The position numbers and the translations under genes are program-made. Positions 45,040 to 54,749 of a stretch of DNA of 64,000 nt are shown in pieces. The stretch spans positions 1 to 64,000 of the forward strand of contig CAKZNT010000013.1 of NCBI GenBank assembly GCA_937132065.1. Direction: 5' to 3'. Under the pieces are notes generated by a model. That model did no database searches and was not told where the DNA came from. It saw only the letters and a program-made list of their open reading frames with translations. Positions within the stretch are counted from its first letter, which is position 1; the number at the start of each line of letters is the position of its first letter. The stretch comes from an uncultured Loktanella sp. (GTDB lineage: Bacteria; Pseudomonadota; Alphaproteobacteria; Rhodobacterales; Rhodobacteraceae).

Positions 45040-46932
45040 ATGGGATATGCAGAAGTCTACAAAAGCTGGCAAGACGATCCAGAAGCATTCTGGATGGCGC
45101 AAGCCGATGCAATCTCGTGGGATACGCCCCCCTCAAAGGCACTGTCAGACGACAAAGCCCCGCTTTACGAATGGTTCAAAGATGCGCAAGTCAACGCTTG
45201 CTATAACGCCGTTGACCGCCACGTAGAGCAAGGGCGCGGTGATCAAACCGCGATCATCTACGACAGCCCGATCACGGGCACGAAAAGCAAAACCACCTTT
45301 GCAGAGCTTCAGACCCAAACCGCCGCCCTCGCAGGGGTGTTGCGCGACAAGGGGATCGTTGCTGGTGATCGCGTTATCATCTACATGCCGATGGTCACCG
45401 AAAGCCTCGTGGCCATGCTGGCCTGTGCGCGCATTGGCGCGGTGCACTCGGTGGTCTTTGGCGGTTTCGCTGCGCATGAATTGGCTGTGCGCATTGATGA
45501 TGCCACACCTAAAGCGATCATCGCCGCGTCCTGTGGCCTCGAGCCAAATCGCGTCGTTGCTTATAAACCGCTGCTTGACGGGGCCATTGACCAATCTACC
45601 CACAAACCCGACTTCACGATTGTTTTGCAGCGCGAGCAGTCGCCTTGCGACCTGATTGAAGGGCGGGATTTTGACTGGCATGAGGCGCAAAAGGGTGTTG
45701 CCCCCGCCGACTGCGTGTCTGTCTCGGGGGACCACCCCGCCTATATTCTCTATACCTCTGGCACGACAGGCGCGCCAAAGGGCGTTGTGCGTCCGACCGC
45801 TGGGCATCTCGTGGCGCTAAACTGGACGATGAGGGCGGTCTATAACGTCGATCAAGGCGATGTGTTCTGGGCCGCATCTGATGTGGGCTGGGTCGTGGGG
45901 CACTCCTATATCTGCTACGGTCCATTGATCGCGGGGATCACTACGGTTGTGTTCGAGGGCAAGCCCGTTGGCACACCTGACGCGGGCACGTTCTGGCGTG
46001 TGATCGCGGAACATAACGTGCGCTCCTTCTTCACCGCGCCAACCGCGTTTCGCGCGATCAAGCGTGAAGACCCGACAGGGATCGAGATCAAGAAATACGA
46101 CATCTCCTGCTTGCGCGCCCTTTACCTCGCTGGCGAGAGAGCCGACCCCGACACAATCGAGTGGGCGCAAAAGATCATGGGCGTGCCTGTCTATGACCAT
46201 TGGTGGCAAACCGAAACGGGCTACACAATTGCGGGCAATCCTACAGGAATCGAGGCGCTTCCCGTCAAGATCGGCTCGCCAACCGTGGCAATGCCCGGAT
46301 ACGACGTGCAAATCCTTGATGAGGCGGGGCATCCGGTGAAAGCTGGCGAACTCGGAGCAATCGCGATCAAGCTGCCCCTACCGCCCGGGACGTTGCCTAC
46401 GCTGTGGAACGCGAAAGACCGCTTTGTGAAATCCTACCTGACCACATTCCCCGGATACTATGAAACGGGTGATGCGGGGATGATCGACGAAGATGGCTAT
46501 CTCTATATCATGGCGCGCACCGATGACGTGATCAACGTAGCAGGGCACAGGCTCTCGACTGGCGCGATGGAAGAAGTGCTGGCAGGTCACCCCGACGTGG
46601 CCGAATGCGCCGTCATTGGCGTCACCGACACACTCAAAGGGCAACTGCCGATGGGCTTCCTTTGCACCAACAAGGGCACAACCAAAACCGACGACGAAAT
46701 CAAGGCCGAATGCGTCAAGCTCGTGCGTGACCAGATCGGGCCTGTCGCCGCGTTCAAACTGGTGACTGTTGTGGACCGCCTGCCAAAGACGCGCTCAGGC
46801 AAAATCCTGCGCGCAACAATGGTGAAAATCGCCGATAGCGCGGCCTTTAAAATGCCCGCAACAATCGACGACCCCGCGATCCTCGACGAGATCAAAGCCG
46901 CGCTGCAACCAATGGGTTACGCCAAGGACTAA
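45040..46932 (+). CDS. prpE: Propionate--CoA ligase
   Basis: A 630-residue acyl-CoA synthetase of the acetyl/propionyl group. Motifs are LYTSGTTGAPKGVVRPTAGH, AASDVGWVVGHSYICYGPL, VYDHWWQTETGYTIAGNP and RSGKILRATMVKIAD with the acetylatable catalytic lysine. VWxDVGW-type residues and the RPTAGH block favour propionate over acetate. GGGAGG precedes the start. The downstream small gene starts two bases after its stop. Confidence 0.9.
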   Translation: MGYAEVYKSWQDDPEAFWMAQADAISWDTPPSKALSDDKAPLYEWFKDAQVNACYNAVDRHVEQGRGDQTAIIYDSPITGTKSKTTFAELQTQTAALAGVLRDKGIVAGDRVIIYMPMVTESLVAMLACARIGAVHSVVFGGFAAHELAVRIDDATPKAIIAASCGLEPNRVVAYKPLLDGAIDQSTHKPDFTIVLQREQSPCDLIEGRDFDWHEAQKGVAPADCVSVSGDHPAYILYTSGTTGAPKGVVRPTAGHLVALNWTMRAVYNVDQGDVFWAASDVGWVVGHSYICYGPLIAGITTVVFEGKPVGTPDAGTFWRVIAEHNVRSFFTAPTAFRAIKREDPTGIEIKKYDISCLRALYLAGERADPDTIEWAQKIMGVPVYDHWWQTETGYTIAGNPTGIEALPVKIGSPTVAMPGYDVQILDEAGHPVKAGELGAIAIKLPLPPGTLPTLWNAKDRFVKSYLTTFPGYYETGDAGMIDEDGYLYIMARTDDVINVAGHRLSTGAMEEVLAGHPDVAECAVIGVTDTLKGQLPMGFLCTNKGTTKTDDEIKAECVKLVRDQIGPVAAFKLVTVVDRLPKTRSGKILRATMVKIADSAAFKMPATIDDPAILDEIKAALQPMGYAKD

Positions 46933-46934
46933 AC

Positions 46935-47255
46935 ATGGAAAACGCAAAAGACATCATCGACGCCGTCAAAAGCACCGTGCAAGAGGTCAGCGCGACTGTC
47001 CGCTTCGTCGGGAAATACGGCGGTGAGGTCTTTTGCACCGATCCCGACAGTGACAAGATTTTCGTCGGCGGGGTCTTTGAAAACAAGGCGCATGTTTCGC
47101 TGGAATTTTCCGAAGGCGCGTCTTTTGACGATCCAGCGGGGCATCTCGAAGGACAAGGCAAAAATCGGCGGCACTTGAAACTGACGTCGCTCAACGATGT
47201 GACATCCAAGGATGCAAAAGCGTTCTTGGAACAGGCCTTTGCCAATCGACCTTAA
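46935..47255 (+). CDS. Small conserved protein downstream of prpE (DUF1801-like)
   Basis: A 106-residue protein (VSATVRFVGKYGGEVFCTDP; VFENKAHVSLEFSEGASFDDPAGHLEGQGKNRRHLKL). The latter stretch resembles the DUF1801/YdhG fold group; this is tentative. It starts two bases after prpE and is likely co-transcribed. The end overlaps nadK on the other strand by four bases. Confidence 0.65.
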   Translation: MENAKDIIDAVKSTVQEVSATVRFVGKYGGEVFCTDPDSDKIFVGGVFENKAHVSLEFSEGASFDDPAGHLEGQGKNRRHLKLTSLNDVTSKDAKAFLEQAFANRP

Positions 47256-48016
47256 GTAAACTGCTCGTTGATCAGCCGCTCTTCCAGCCCGTGACCCGGA
47301 TCAAACAGAATGCGGTGCGATACCGCAGGTTCCGAGCGGATCTCGACACTGGCGACATCGCGCACGGATTTACCATCCGCATCGGCCATGACAGGGCGTT
47401 TGGCGGGGTGGATCACATCAAAACGGACTATCGCGCTTTTGGGTAAAAGAGCGCCACGCCAGCGGCGGGGGCGAAACGCGGACATCGCAGTCAGGGCCAG
47501 AACATCCGATCCAATCGGCAGGATTGGACCATGGGCAGAATAGTTATAGGCGGTTGATCCCGCAGGGGTCGCGACAAGCGCGCCGTCACAGACCAGCTCT
47601 TTCATGCGCAACTTGCCATCAACAGTAATGCGCAGCTTGGCGGCCTGCGGACCTGCGCGCAATAGGCTCACCTCGTTGATCGCCAGCATCTCGTGCATCG
47701 TGCCATCCACACAAAGGGCGGTCATCGTTAGCGGGTTGATCACCTCCTCTTGGGCCTCCGCAAGGCGGTCAGGCAAATCATCCGCATGATATTCGTTCAT
47801 CAAGAAACCGACCGTGCCGCGGTTCATGCCATAGACAGGCGCAGTCAAATGTTGGGTCGCATGAAGGGTTTGAAGCATAAACCCGTCCCCCCCCAAGGCC
47901 ACAATCACGTCAGCCTCGATCAGCGGGACATCCCCATGTAACGCCGCCAGATCGCGGTGTGCCTCCATCGCCAAGGGCGCGGAACTGGCGGTAAATGCAA
48001 TCTTGGTGCGGCCCAT
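47252..48016 (-). CDS. nadK: NAD kinase
   Basis: A 254-residue enzyme phosphorylating NAD to NADP. The GGDG motif appears in VIVALGGDGFMLQTLH, NEVSL in MLAINEVSLLRA and the substrate loop in DGALVATPAGSTAYNYSAHGPIL. It is short, as typical for alphaproteobacterial NadK. A 183-base divergent region separates it from glyA; I see no riboswitch there. Confidence 0.95.
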   Translation of the reverse strand: MGRTKIAFTASSAPLAMEAHRDLAALHGDVPLIEADVIVALGGDGFMLQTLHATQHLTAPVYGMNRGTVGFLMNEYHADDLPDRLAEAQEEVINPLTMTALCVDGTMHEMLAINEVSLLRAGPQAAKLRITVDGKLRMKELVCDGALVATPAGSTAYNYSAHGPILPIGSDVLALTAMSAFRPRRWRGALLPKSAIVRFDVIHPAKRPVMADADGKSVRDVASVEIRSEPAVSHRILFDPGHGLEERLINEQFT

Positions 48017-48199
48017 TGGCAGTCATTCCTTTGTCAGTCAAACAACTGTCCCAAGATCGGGCAGGAAACGCAAGGCGTGCATCCGGAACACGCAATGACG
48101 GGCAAGGTGATCACGGGGTCGCTTTGTTGCTTTTTGCTCGGGCGGACATAGGCTATGAGGACGCAACTGATTGATCATGTGACCAAGGGGGACATCAAC

Positions 48200-49495
48200 A
48201 TGACTGCTTCTGAGCGCGACACTGGCTTTTTCACCGAAAAACTCGAAACACGCGATCCGGCGATCCATGCGGCAATGAAGGCCGAGTTAGGCCGTCAGCG
48301 CAATGAAATCGAGCTGATTGCCTCCGAAAACATCGTTTCTGCTGCCGTCATGGAAGCGCAGGGCGGCGTGATGACCAACAAATACGCCGAAGGGTATCCG
48401 GGGCGGCGCTATTACGGCGGCTGCGAACATGTTGATGTGGCCGAAAACCTTGCGATTGATCGGGCCAAAGAGCTGTTCGGCTGTGACTTTGCCAACGTGC
48501 AGCCCAACTCTGGCTCGCAGGCCAACCAAGGGGTGTTTCAGGCACTGTTGCAGCCCGGTGATACGATCCTTGGCATGTCTTTGGACGCAGGCGGCCACCT
48601 GACCCATGGCGCGCGGCCAAACCAGTCGGGCAAATGGTTTAATGCTGTGCAATACGGTGTGCGCAAGGAAGATAACCTGCTGGATTACGATGAGGTGCAA
48701 GCCCTCGCGACCGAACATCAGCCCAAGATGATCATTGCTGGCGGCTCTGCAATCCCGCGCATCATCGACTTTGGCAAGATGCGTGAAATCGCGGATTCCG
48801 TTGGTGCATTTCTGTTTGTTGATATGGCGCATTTTGCAGGTCTTGTTGCGGCAGGCCTCTATCCTTCACCGTTCCCGCATGCACATGTGGCAACCACGAC
48901 GACCCACAAGACCCTGCGCGGACCACGCGGCGGCATGATCGTGACCAATGACGAAGCCATCGCCAAAAAGGTGAACTCGGCAATCTTCCCGGGCATCCAA
49001 GGTGGCCCGTTGATGCATGTTATCGCAGGCAAGGCCGTGGCCTTTGGCGAGGCGCTACGCCCTGAATTCAAGGTATATCAACAGCAGGTTGTGAAGAACG
49101 CGCAAGCCTTGGCTGATCAGCTGATCAAGGGCGGCCTCGACATCGTTTCAGGGGGCACAGACACGCATTTGATGCTTGTTGACCTGCGCCCTAAAGGCGT
49201 GAAAGGCAACGAGACGGAAAAATCTCTGGGCCGTGCGCATATCACCTGCAACAAGAACGGTATTCCGTTTGACCCTGAAAAGCCGACAGTCACCTCGGGT
49301 ATCCGCCTTGGGTCACCTGCGGGCACAACGCGCGGGTTTGGCGAGGCCGAGTTCCGCCAGATCGCGGATTGGATTGTTCAAGTGACGGACGGCTTGGCCG
49401 CAAACGGCGAAGACGGGAACGCGGACGTCGAAGCAAGAGTGCGCGCCGAAGTCGAAGCCATGTGCGAAAAATTCCCGATGTATCCAAATCTCTAA
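48200..49495 (+). CDS. glyA: Serine hydroxymethyltransferase
   Basis: A 431-residue PLP enzyme interconverting serine and glycine with tetrahydrofolate. [38 protein letters not shown] and the PLP lysine in [15 protein letters not shown] are diagnostic. ATG 48200 follows GGGGGA, whereas the ORF-track start is 15 codons earlier. A dispersed repeat and a strong terminator follow. Confidence 0.97.
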   Translation: MTASERDTGFFTEKLETRDPAIHAAMKAELGRQRNEIELIASENIVSAAVMEAQGGVMTNKYAEGYPGRRYYGGCEHVDVAENLAIDRAKELFGCDFANVQPNSGSQANQGVFQALLQPGDTILGMSLDAGGHLTHGARPNQSGKWFNAVQYGVRKEDNLLDYDEVQALATEHQPKMIIAGGSAIPRIIDFGKMREIADSVGAFLFVDMAHFAGLVAAGLYPSPFPHAHVATTTTHKTLRGPRGGMIVTNDEAIAKKVNSAIFPGIQGGPLMHVIAGKAVAFGEALRPEFKVYQQQVVKNAQALADQLIKGGLDIVSGGTDTHLMLVDLRPKGVKGNETEKSLGRAHITCNKNGIPFDPEKPTVTSGIRLGSPAGTTRGFGEAEFRQIADWIVQVTDGLAANGEDGNADVEARVRAEVEAMCEKFPMYPNL

Positions 49496-49502
49496 CGGGT
49501 GC

Positions 49503-49523
49503 ATGGGTTAAAACCCATCCTAC
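49503..49523. repeat. Dispersed palindromic repeat, copy B
   Basis: ATGGGTTAAAACCCATCCTAC, identical to the element at 26714-26734, placed directly between the glyA stop and its terminator. The inner part is a palindrome with arms of seven bases here. Confidence 0.8.
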
Positions 49524-49532
49524 GCAAATGCG

Positions 49533-49563
49533 GGCCATCACAGGGAACTGTGGTGGCCTTTTT
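49533..49563 (+). terminator. Terminator of glyA
   Basis: GGCCATCACAG and CTGTGGTGGCC form an 11-bp stem (one wobble) with a GGAA loop, followed by TTTTT. It also lies at the 3' end of the convergent membrane gene at 49566. Confidence 0.92.
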
Positions 49564-49565
49564 AG

Positions 49566-49937
49566 TTAGACGATCCCGCGTTGCACAAGCACCGTGACCA
49601 CGATGATGAAAACAACGATAAAGGCAAATGCGAGCGACCCGAGCCAAGCCAGAAACATGCCCTTGACGCGATCGGCAGGGTTCACGCCAGCAAGGTAAGA
49701 CGTCAGCCGACCGTGAGCCTTTGTGGCCTTGTCCGCATCAATCATGCGATTCAGTTTGGGATGATGCATCACCGTCGCCGCTTGCGCCAGATAGGTCGCG
49801 TCACGGCGCAGATTTCGCGGCAAGCGGCGGCCCGCCTTGCGGACCTGTAAATCAAGCGTTTTGCCACGCACCCGCAGACGGGTTTCCATCAGCTTGCGCA
49901 CTTCGGCCACTTGATTATCGAGCAAATCCCCAGTCAT
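49566..49937 (-). CDS. Small membrane protein, C-terminal anchor
   Basis: A 123-residue protein: a basic soluble N-terminal ~85 residues (TLDLQVRKAGRRLPRNLRRDA) followed by one strong membrane segment (LGSLAFAFIVVFIIVVTVLVQ). The topology suggests a tail-anchored inner-membrane protein. No known motif is visible and function is unknown; no operon partner on this strand. Confidence 0.7.
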   Translation of the reverse strand: MTGDLLDNQVAEVRKLMETRLRVRGKTLDLQVRKAGRRLPRNLRRDATYLAQAATVMHHPKLNRMIDADKATKAHGRLTSYLAGVNPADRVKGMFLAWLGSLAFAFIVVFIIVVTVLVQRGIV

Positions 49938-50015
49938 GAAACGACGTTAAACATGTGCACGCGCCGCTCTCAATGGCTCTGGCTTTTCTTGTCTGTGAAG
50001 GGTTAGATTAGATGC

Positions 50016-50759
50016 ATGTTAAACACGGTTTTATACGATGGGCCTGCGGGCGTTCCTTTGGTTATCGCGCACGGGCTTTTCGGCTCTGCGCGCAACTGGA
50101 ATGTTATCGCAAAGCGGCTATCACAATCGCGCCCCGTCATTGCGGTCGATATGCGAAACCACGGCGCAAGCCCTTGGTTTAACACGCAGTCTTATGCAGA
50201 TATGGCCACGGATCTGGCAGAAGTCATCAACGGCCAAGCCGATATTCTGGGTCATTCGATGGGCGGAAAGGCGGCGATGATGCTGGCGCTGCAACACCCT
50301 GAAAAGGTTCGCAAATTGATCGTCGCGGATATTGCGCCTGTTACTTATCAGCATTCCCAGATGGGGCCGATTGATGCGATGCGGGGCGTGGATTTGAGCG
50401 ATGTGAAAACCCGCTCGGATGTGGGGGCACAATTGAGTGGGTTGGAGGCTGGTGTCGATACGTTTCTGCTGCAATCCCTTGATTTAAAAGAGAAAAAATG
50501 GAAGCTGAACTTGGATGTTCTGGCCGATCAGATGCCTGAAATCATTGGATTCCCCGAGGTTTCCGCGCAATTTGATGGACCGAGCCTTTTCTTGTCGGGT
50601 GCGGCGTCAGATTACGTGAAAACAGAGCATCGCCCGCGGATCAAAGAGCTATTCCCGCAGGCAAAATTCGCGAAAATCCCGCAGGCGGGCCATTGGTTGC
50701 ACGCCGAGAAACCGCGCGAGTTTGAGGCGGCGGTTTCGACATTTCTAGCGATGAAATAG
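50016..50759 (+). CDS. Alpha/beta hydrolase, YbfF-like esterase
   Basis: A 247-residue alpha/beta-hydrolase. HGLFGSARNWN holds the oxyanion-hole region, GHSMGGKAAMML is the nucleophile elbow with Ser, and AGHWLHAEKP carries the catalytic His. Sequence and length fit the YbfF group of small-ester hydrolases. Substrate is not inferable. It is convergent, five bases from the next gene. Confidence 0.87.
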   Translation: MLNTVLYDGPAGVPLVIAHGLFGSARNWNVIAKRLSQSRPVIAVDMRNHGASPWFNTQSYADMATDLAEVINGQADILGHSMGGKAAMMLALQHPEKVRKLIVADIAPVTYQHSQMGPIDAMRGVDLSDVKTRSDVGAQLSGLEAGVDTFLLQSLDLKEKKWKLNLDVLADQMPEIIGFPEVSAQFDGPSLFLSGAASDYVKTEHRPRIKELFPQAKFAKIPQAGHWLHAEKPREFEAAVSTFLAMK

Positions 50760-50764
50760 CAGCG

Positions 50765-50950
50765 CTATCTATTTGAAAAGATTGCCTTTGCCACGAAATA
50801 CGACATTGGCAGCGCGATGATTGCGCCCGCAGCGGCGGCGATCAGGATCGGCTGCAAAGTGTCGTTACCAGTGGCCAATGCGGCCACGATGAAAATGCCG
50901 GCCACGCTTGTGCCGATGATCGAATAAAGCATTGCTGCGAACTGGAACAT
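50765..50950 (-). CDS. Small two-TM membrane protein
   Basis: A 61-residue protein with two hydrophobic segments (MLYSIIGTSVAGIFIVAALAT and LIAAAAGAIIALPMSYFVAK). ATG 50950 follows a perfect GAGGAGA site; the long ORF-track extension is not credible. Homologues in Rhodobacterales are sometimes labelled CTP synthetase in databases; nothing here supports that name. Function is unknown. Confidence 0.75.
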   Translation of the reverse strand: MFQFAAMLYSIIGTSVAGIFIVAALATGNDTLQPILIAAAAGAIIALPMSYFVAKAIFSNR

Positions 50951-51135
50951 CTGTGTCTCCTCAGGTCTGTTTGAGGCTAATTTAGCCGCGTGCCCTGCCC
51001 CGTCCTTGATATGGGTCAAAACGGGGTGTGATTTGCGTGCACGCGGCGTGCACCATGCGTGCACCGCGCGGTCGGGTGAGGGTTTGGCAGGGTTGGTGGA
51101 CCATAATGCCCTTGAACCTAAGACTGGAGCCACAA

Positions 51136-51546
51136 ATGCCCGCCAAGAAAATGACCCCGACGAACCATGCCCGCTACTCCGAACTTGTGCGGCAAATGTA
51201 TGAGACCCTCGCCGATTTTCGCCACCCCGCGTTGATGAAATCGATCCTGCCCGCCGAGTGGCGCGAGATATCGGGCGACCCCGTGCCCGAGCGCGTGCGG
51301 ATCACGCTGCGCGTCGATGCAGATGTGGCGAAGTTTTATCGCAAGCTGGGGCGCGAGTATCAGGCGACGATGAACCGCGTGCTGCGCGCATTTATGCTGG
51401 CGCGGCTCACCGAGATGCTAGGCCCGCCCGATCTGGTTGATATCGAGCAGGCGGATGAGTTGGGCGCGGCCACGTTCGAGATGGAAGTGATGCTGCGCGA
51501 TCAGTTGGAGGAGTTGCGGCGGGGGCGGTTAGGCGCGCGCGGTTAG
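51136..51546 (+). CDS. BrnA/DUF4415-like DNA-binding protein, no BrnT partner seen
   Basis: A 136-residue protein whose segment RVRITLRVDADVAKFYRKLGREYQATMNRVLRAFM matches the ribbon-helix-helix region of BrnA antitoxins (DUF4415). GGAG lies six bases before ATG 51136. BrnA genes normally follow a brnT RNase toxin; no such toxin is seen on either side, so it is an orphan or has another job. The C-terminus is an acidic-basic helix. Confidence 0.7.
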   Translation: MPAKKMTPTNHARYSELVRQMYETLADFRHPALMKSILPAEWREISGDPVPERVRITLRVDADVAKFYRKLGREYQATMNRVLRAFMLARLTEMLGPPDLVDIEQADELGAATFEMEVMLRDQLEELRRGRLGARG

Positions 51547-51559
51547 ACGTGACTTAGGG

Positions 51560-51735
51560 TTCGGCCCGTATAAGAAACTGTCGAGGACAGTTTCAGGCCG
51601 AACGCGCGAAGCGCAGGGGGAACGATAGATGCAAGCGGCCCGCTCAGTAATCAGCCCGCGCCCGAACCGAGGGGCTGGTGCGAAGCGCCCGCCCCGTGGG
51701 GGCGGTTCGGGCGCTGCCAAATTGGAAATTTGGCA
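51560..51735. repeat. Three consecutive strong inverted repeats
   Basis: Hairpin 1: GAAACTGTC gag GACAGTTTC (51574-51594), enclosed by TTCGGCC/GGCCGAA (51560-51602). Hairpin 2: 12-bp arms GCGCCCGAACCG (51658-51669) and CGGTTCGGGCGC (51703-51714), with an inner CGCCCC-GGGGCG pairing. Hairpin 3: TGCCAAATT gga AATTTGGCA (51715-51735). The region of 218 bases carries no plausible gene. Its role is unknown; it lies at the border of an AT-rich gene. Confidence 0.8.
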
Positions 51736-51764
51736 ATATCTTACAAAGGATGGTAATTCGCTTC

Positions 51765-52559
51765 TTATGGTGCGGTAATTATGAAGCTCGGATAATCTAG
51801 CGACAAAACCTGATCGCCAGCCGAGTCTCTACGTGGTTCTGTTATGAACTTTATAGAGCTGTAGGGGATAAAGACCGCCCCTACATCAAAGGAAAAGAAT
51901 TTCCTTTTTCGAAAAATAATACCGCCAGACACGCGATGGAGCGGATAACCATCAAGTCTCGTATCGTCCAGAAACACAACTTGTTTCCAACTATACTCTG
52001 GAACTGTTCCAGCCCTCACCTCGCCTAAAACATAGCTGAAACTCAAAAGAAAAACCAACAAAACACTGGTCAGCATTTCGGTTCCGACTTTCCCCCTCCA
52101 TCGAAGAACCGCAGCAAAAATTAGAGCCACTAAAGGGATAAAAAGAAAATAGGAAGAACTTGCGTATCCGAAGCTCCCCGACCAAAAAGAAAAATTCAAG
52201 TACTTGCCCAACGCGTAGTAGAGCGCGAGAATTCCAGCCGCCATGGGCATCCATTTTTGGTATTTTTGCGTGTATTCAAAAAGTCGTCCGACGGTCGAAA
52301 ATAGAAAAAAGTATAGAGTAAACGAAATTACTAAGCTTATTAAAAAATACAGAATATCAGCTAACAAGTCTGCCGTGACTTCGAGGCCGACAAATGGGCG
52401 CATTCCGATTCCCAATTTATGCACATATCCAAACACATGCATGGATAAAATCGTGGACGCAGCAAATCCAAATCTTGCCGCAAAGTACGCAATTGGGTAG
52501 TTTTCAGCAAAATCAGCGTGAGCTTTTTGAATTCGGCCAAACCATTCAAAGTCTATCAT
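51765..52559 (-). CDS. AT-rich multi-pass membrane protein, unknown
   Basis: A 264-residue protein with a soluble start (MIDFEWFGRIQKAHADFAENY), then five or so hydrophobic segments, then a C-terminal domain of ~80 residues. I do not recognise the family. Base composition is distinctly AT-richer than the flanking lepA and BrnA genes, suggesting recent acquisition. GTG 52565 is an alternative start, better spaced to AGGG; ATG 52559 is used here. It lies between hairpins and the duplicated lepA tail. Confidence 0.65.
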   Translation of the reverse strand: MIDFEWFGRIQKAHADFAENYPIAYFAARFGFAASTILSMHVFGYVHKLGIGMRPFVGLEVTADLLADILYFLISLVISFTLYFFLFSTVGRLFEYTQKYQKWMPMAAGILALYYALGKYLNFSFWSGSFGYASSSYFLFIPLVALIFAAVLRWRGKVGTEMLTSVLLVFLLSFSYVLGEVRAGTVPEYSWKQVVFLDDTRLDGYPLHRVSGGIIFRKRKFFSFDVGAVFIPYSSIKFITEPRRDSAGDQVLSLDYPSFIITAP

Positions 52560-52590
52560 TCGCACTAACCCTCACCACTCCATCCTCACC

Positions 52591-52755
52591 GAGTGCGGCC
52601 GTGATTGGCTTCGCCATTCCCTTCCCCGCACGCGCTCAAAAAATGGCCAGCTTTTAGCTGTCAGTCAACGCCAAACGCCAACGGAGTGCGGCCGCGATTG
52701 GCTGCGCCAATCTCTTTCCCGCACCGCCACTCAACATGGCCAGCCTTTAGCTGTC
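52591..52755. repeat. Imperfect direct duplication covering the 3' end of lepA
   Basis: Two 72-base blocks, 52591-52662 and 52684-52755, both start GAGTGCGGCC and end TTTAGCTGTC; by eye about four fifths of bases agree. The second block includes the last nine bases of lepA in antisense. Block two contains the hairpin GATTGGC tgc GCCAATC, which is degenerate in block one. Confidence 0.8.
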
Positions 52756-54546
52756 CATCTTGAGTGCTGAAATAAACGCTTCCTGCGGGATGTTCACTGA
52801 TCCGAACTGGCGCATTTTCTTCTTACCCGCCTTCTGCTTGTCCAGCAGTTTGCGTTTGCGTGTCGCGTCGCCGCCGTAGCATTTCGCCGTCACGTCTTTG
52901 CGCATCGCGGAGAGCGTTTCGCGGGCGATGACTTTGCCGCCGATGGCCGCTTGGATCGGGATTTTGAACATGTGGCGCGGAATCAGGTCCTTCAGCTTTT
53001 CGACCATCGCGCGGCCCCGCTGTTCGGCGCGGTCGCGGTGCACCATCATGGAGAGCGCATCGACGGGGTCGTCGTTCACTAGCACCGACATTTTCACAAG
53101 CTGGTCCTCGCGGTAGCCGGTCAGCACGTAATCAAAAGACGCGTAACCTTTTGTTACCGATTTCAGGCGATCATAGAAGTCGAACACAACTTCATTGAGC
53201 GGGAGGTCATAGACAACCATCGCGCGCGACCCTGCGTATGTCAGGTCCATCTGGATGCCGCGCCGATCCTGGCAGAGTTTCAGCACGTCACCGAGGTAGT
53301 CGTCGGGCACAAGGATCGTCGCCTTGATCCGCGGTTCCTCGATGTGGTCCACATGCGTCATGTCGGGCATGTCGGCGGGGTTGTGCAATTCCTGCATCGT
53401 CCCGTCCCGCATATGCACGTGATAGACCACAGAGGGCGCGGTGGTGATCAGGTTGATGTCATATTCGCGCTCGATCCGGTCGCGGATCACTTCGAGGTGC
53501 AGCAGCCCGAGGAAGCCACAGCGAAAGCCAAAGCCCAGCGCGGCGGATGTTTCCATCTCGTGCGAGAACGAGGCGTCGTTGAGGGCCAGTTTGTCGATGG
53601 CATCGCGCAGGTCTTCGAATTCGGCGCTATCCACGGGGAACAGCCCGCAGAACACAACGGGTTGCGCTGGCTTGAAGCCTGCTAGCGGCGTTTCGCAGCC
53701 CTTCTTTTCGGAGGTGATCGTGTCCCCGACGCGGGTGTCGCGCACTTGTTTGATCGAGGCGGTGATGAAGCCGATTTCACCCGGCCCAAGTGTCGCGACG
53801 TCTTCCATCTTCGGGCGGAACACGCCGATTTTGTCGATCTGGTGCACGGTCCCGTTGGACATGAATTTCACGCGGTCGTTTTTCTTCATGGAGCCATCGA
53901 TGATCCGCACAAGGACGATGACGCCGAGATAGCTGTCATACCAACTGTCGACCAGCATCGCCTTGAGGGGCGCGTCTGCATCGCCGCTGGGAGCGGGCAG
54001 TTTGTGCACGATTGCCTCGAGGGTCTCGACAATGCCGACCCCTGTTTTGGCCGACACGCGGATCGCTTCGGAGGCATCAAGCCCGATCACGTCTTCGATC
54101 TGCGCAGCAACGGCCTCGCAATCGGTGGCAGGCAAGTCGATCTTGTTGAGAACCGGCACGATCTCGTGGTCGGCGTCCAGCGCGTGATAGACATTGGCAA
54201 GGGTCTGCGCCTCGACGCCTTGGGTGCTATCAACAACCAGCAGCGAGCCTTCAACGGCGCGCATAGACCGCGACACCTCGTAGGCGAAGTCAACGTGACC
54301 GGGGGTGTCGATCAGATTGAGCGTATACATCTCGCCGTTCAGCGCCTTGTATTCGATCCGCACTGTGTTGGCCTTGATGGTGATGCCGCGCTCGCGCTCG
54401 ATATCCATGCTGTCGAGCATCTGCGCCTTCATATCGCGCAGCGCCACCGTGTTCGTCTCTTGGATGAGGCGATCAGCAAGCGTGGATTTACCGTGGTCAA
54501 TATGGGCCACAATCGAGAAATTGCGGATATGTGCGAGGTCAGTCAT
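52747..54546 (-). CDS. lepA: Elongation factor 4 (back-translocase)
   Basis: A 599-residue translational GTPase. [22 protein letters not shown] is the P-loop, [12 protein letters not shown] and NKIDLPA are G3 and G4. The C-terminus [20 protein letters not shown] is specific to LepA. It acts on stalled ribosomes. ATG 54546 matches the family start (MTDLAHIRN); the ORF-track extension of 36 codons is not supported. Its 3' end is part of the duplicated block. Confidence 0.97.
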   Translation of the reverse strand: MTDLAHIRNFSIVAHIDHGKSTLADRLIQETNTVALRDMKAQMLDSMDIERERGITIKANTVRIEYKALNGEMYTLNLIDTPGHVDFAYEVSRSMRAVEGSLLVVDSTQGVEAQTLANVYHALDADHEIVPVLNKIDLPATDCEAVAAQIEDVIGLDASEAIRVSAKTGVGIVETLEAIVHKLPAPSGDADAPLKAMLVDSWYDSYLGVIVLVRIIDGSMKKNDRVKFMSNGTVHQIDKIGVFRPKMEDVATLGPGEIGFITASIKQVRDTRVGDTITSEKKGCETPLAGFKPAQPVVFCGLFPVDSAEFEDLRDAIDKLALNDASFSHEMETSAALGFGFRCGFLGLLHLEVIRDRIEREYDINLITTAPSVVYHVHMRDGTMQELHNPADMPDMTHVDHIEEPRIKATILVPDDYLGDVLKLCQDRRGIQMDLTYAGSRAMVVYDLPLNEVVFDFYDRLKSVTKGYASFDYVLTGYREDQLVKMSVLVNDDPVDALSMMVHRDRAEQRGRAMVEKLKDLIPRHMFKIPIQAAIGGKVIARETLSAMRKDVTAKCYGGDATRKRKLLDKQKAGKKKMRQFGSVNIPQEAFISALKMDS

Positions 54547-54749
54547 GGAGTGCGCGCCTATGGTAATCGGGTTGCGTGTCAATGACGCGAGATTGCGGAT
54601 TTTGCAAGGGGAATGGTGGCAAACGAGGCGCTGGAGCACAGAGTCTTTCGCCAAGCCTGCGCGCCTTCAAGACTTCAGCCTCAGACATTTACGCAGGATG
54701 CATACTAACCTAAAGGTTGAATTTTATCGCCTTCAAATCGGGTACATTT

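Noticed and set aside
48017-48199. Possible riboswitch upstream of glyA
   Set aside because: I examined the 183-base leader and saw no glycine, SAM or THF aptamer features; left unassigned.
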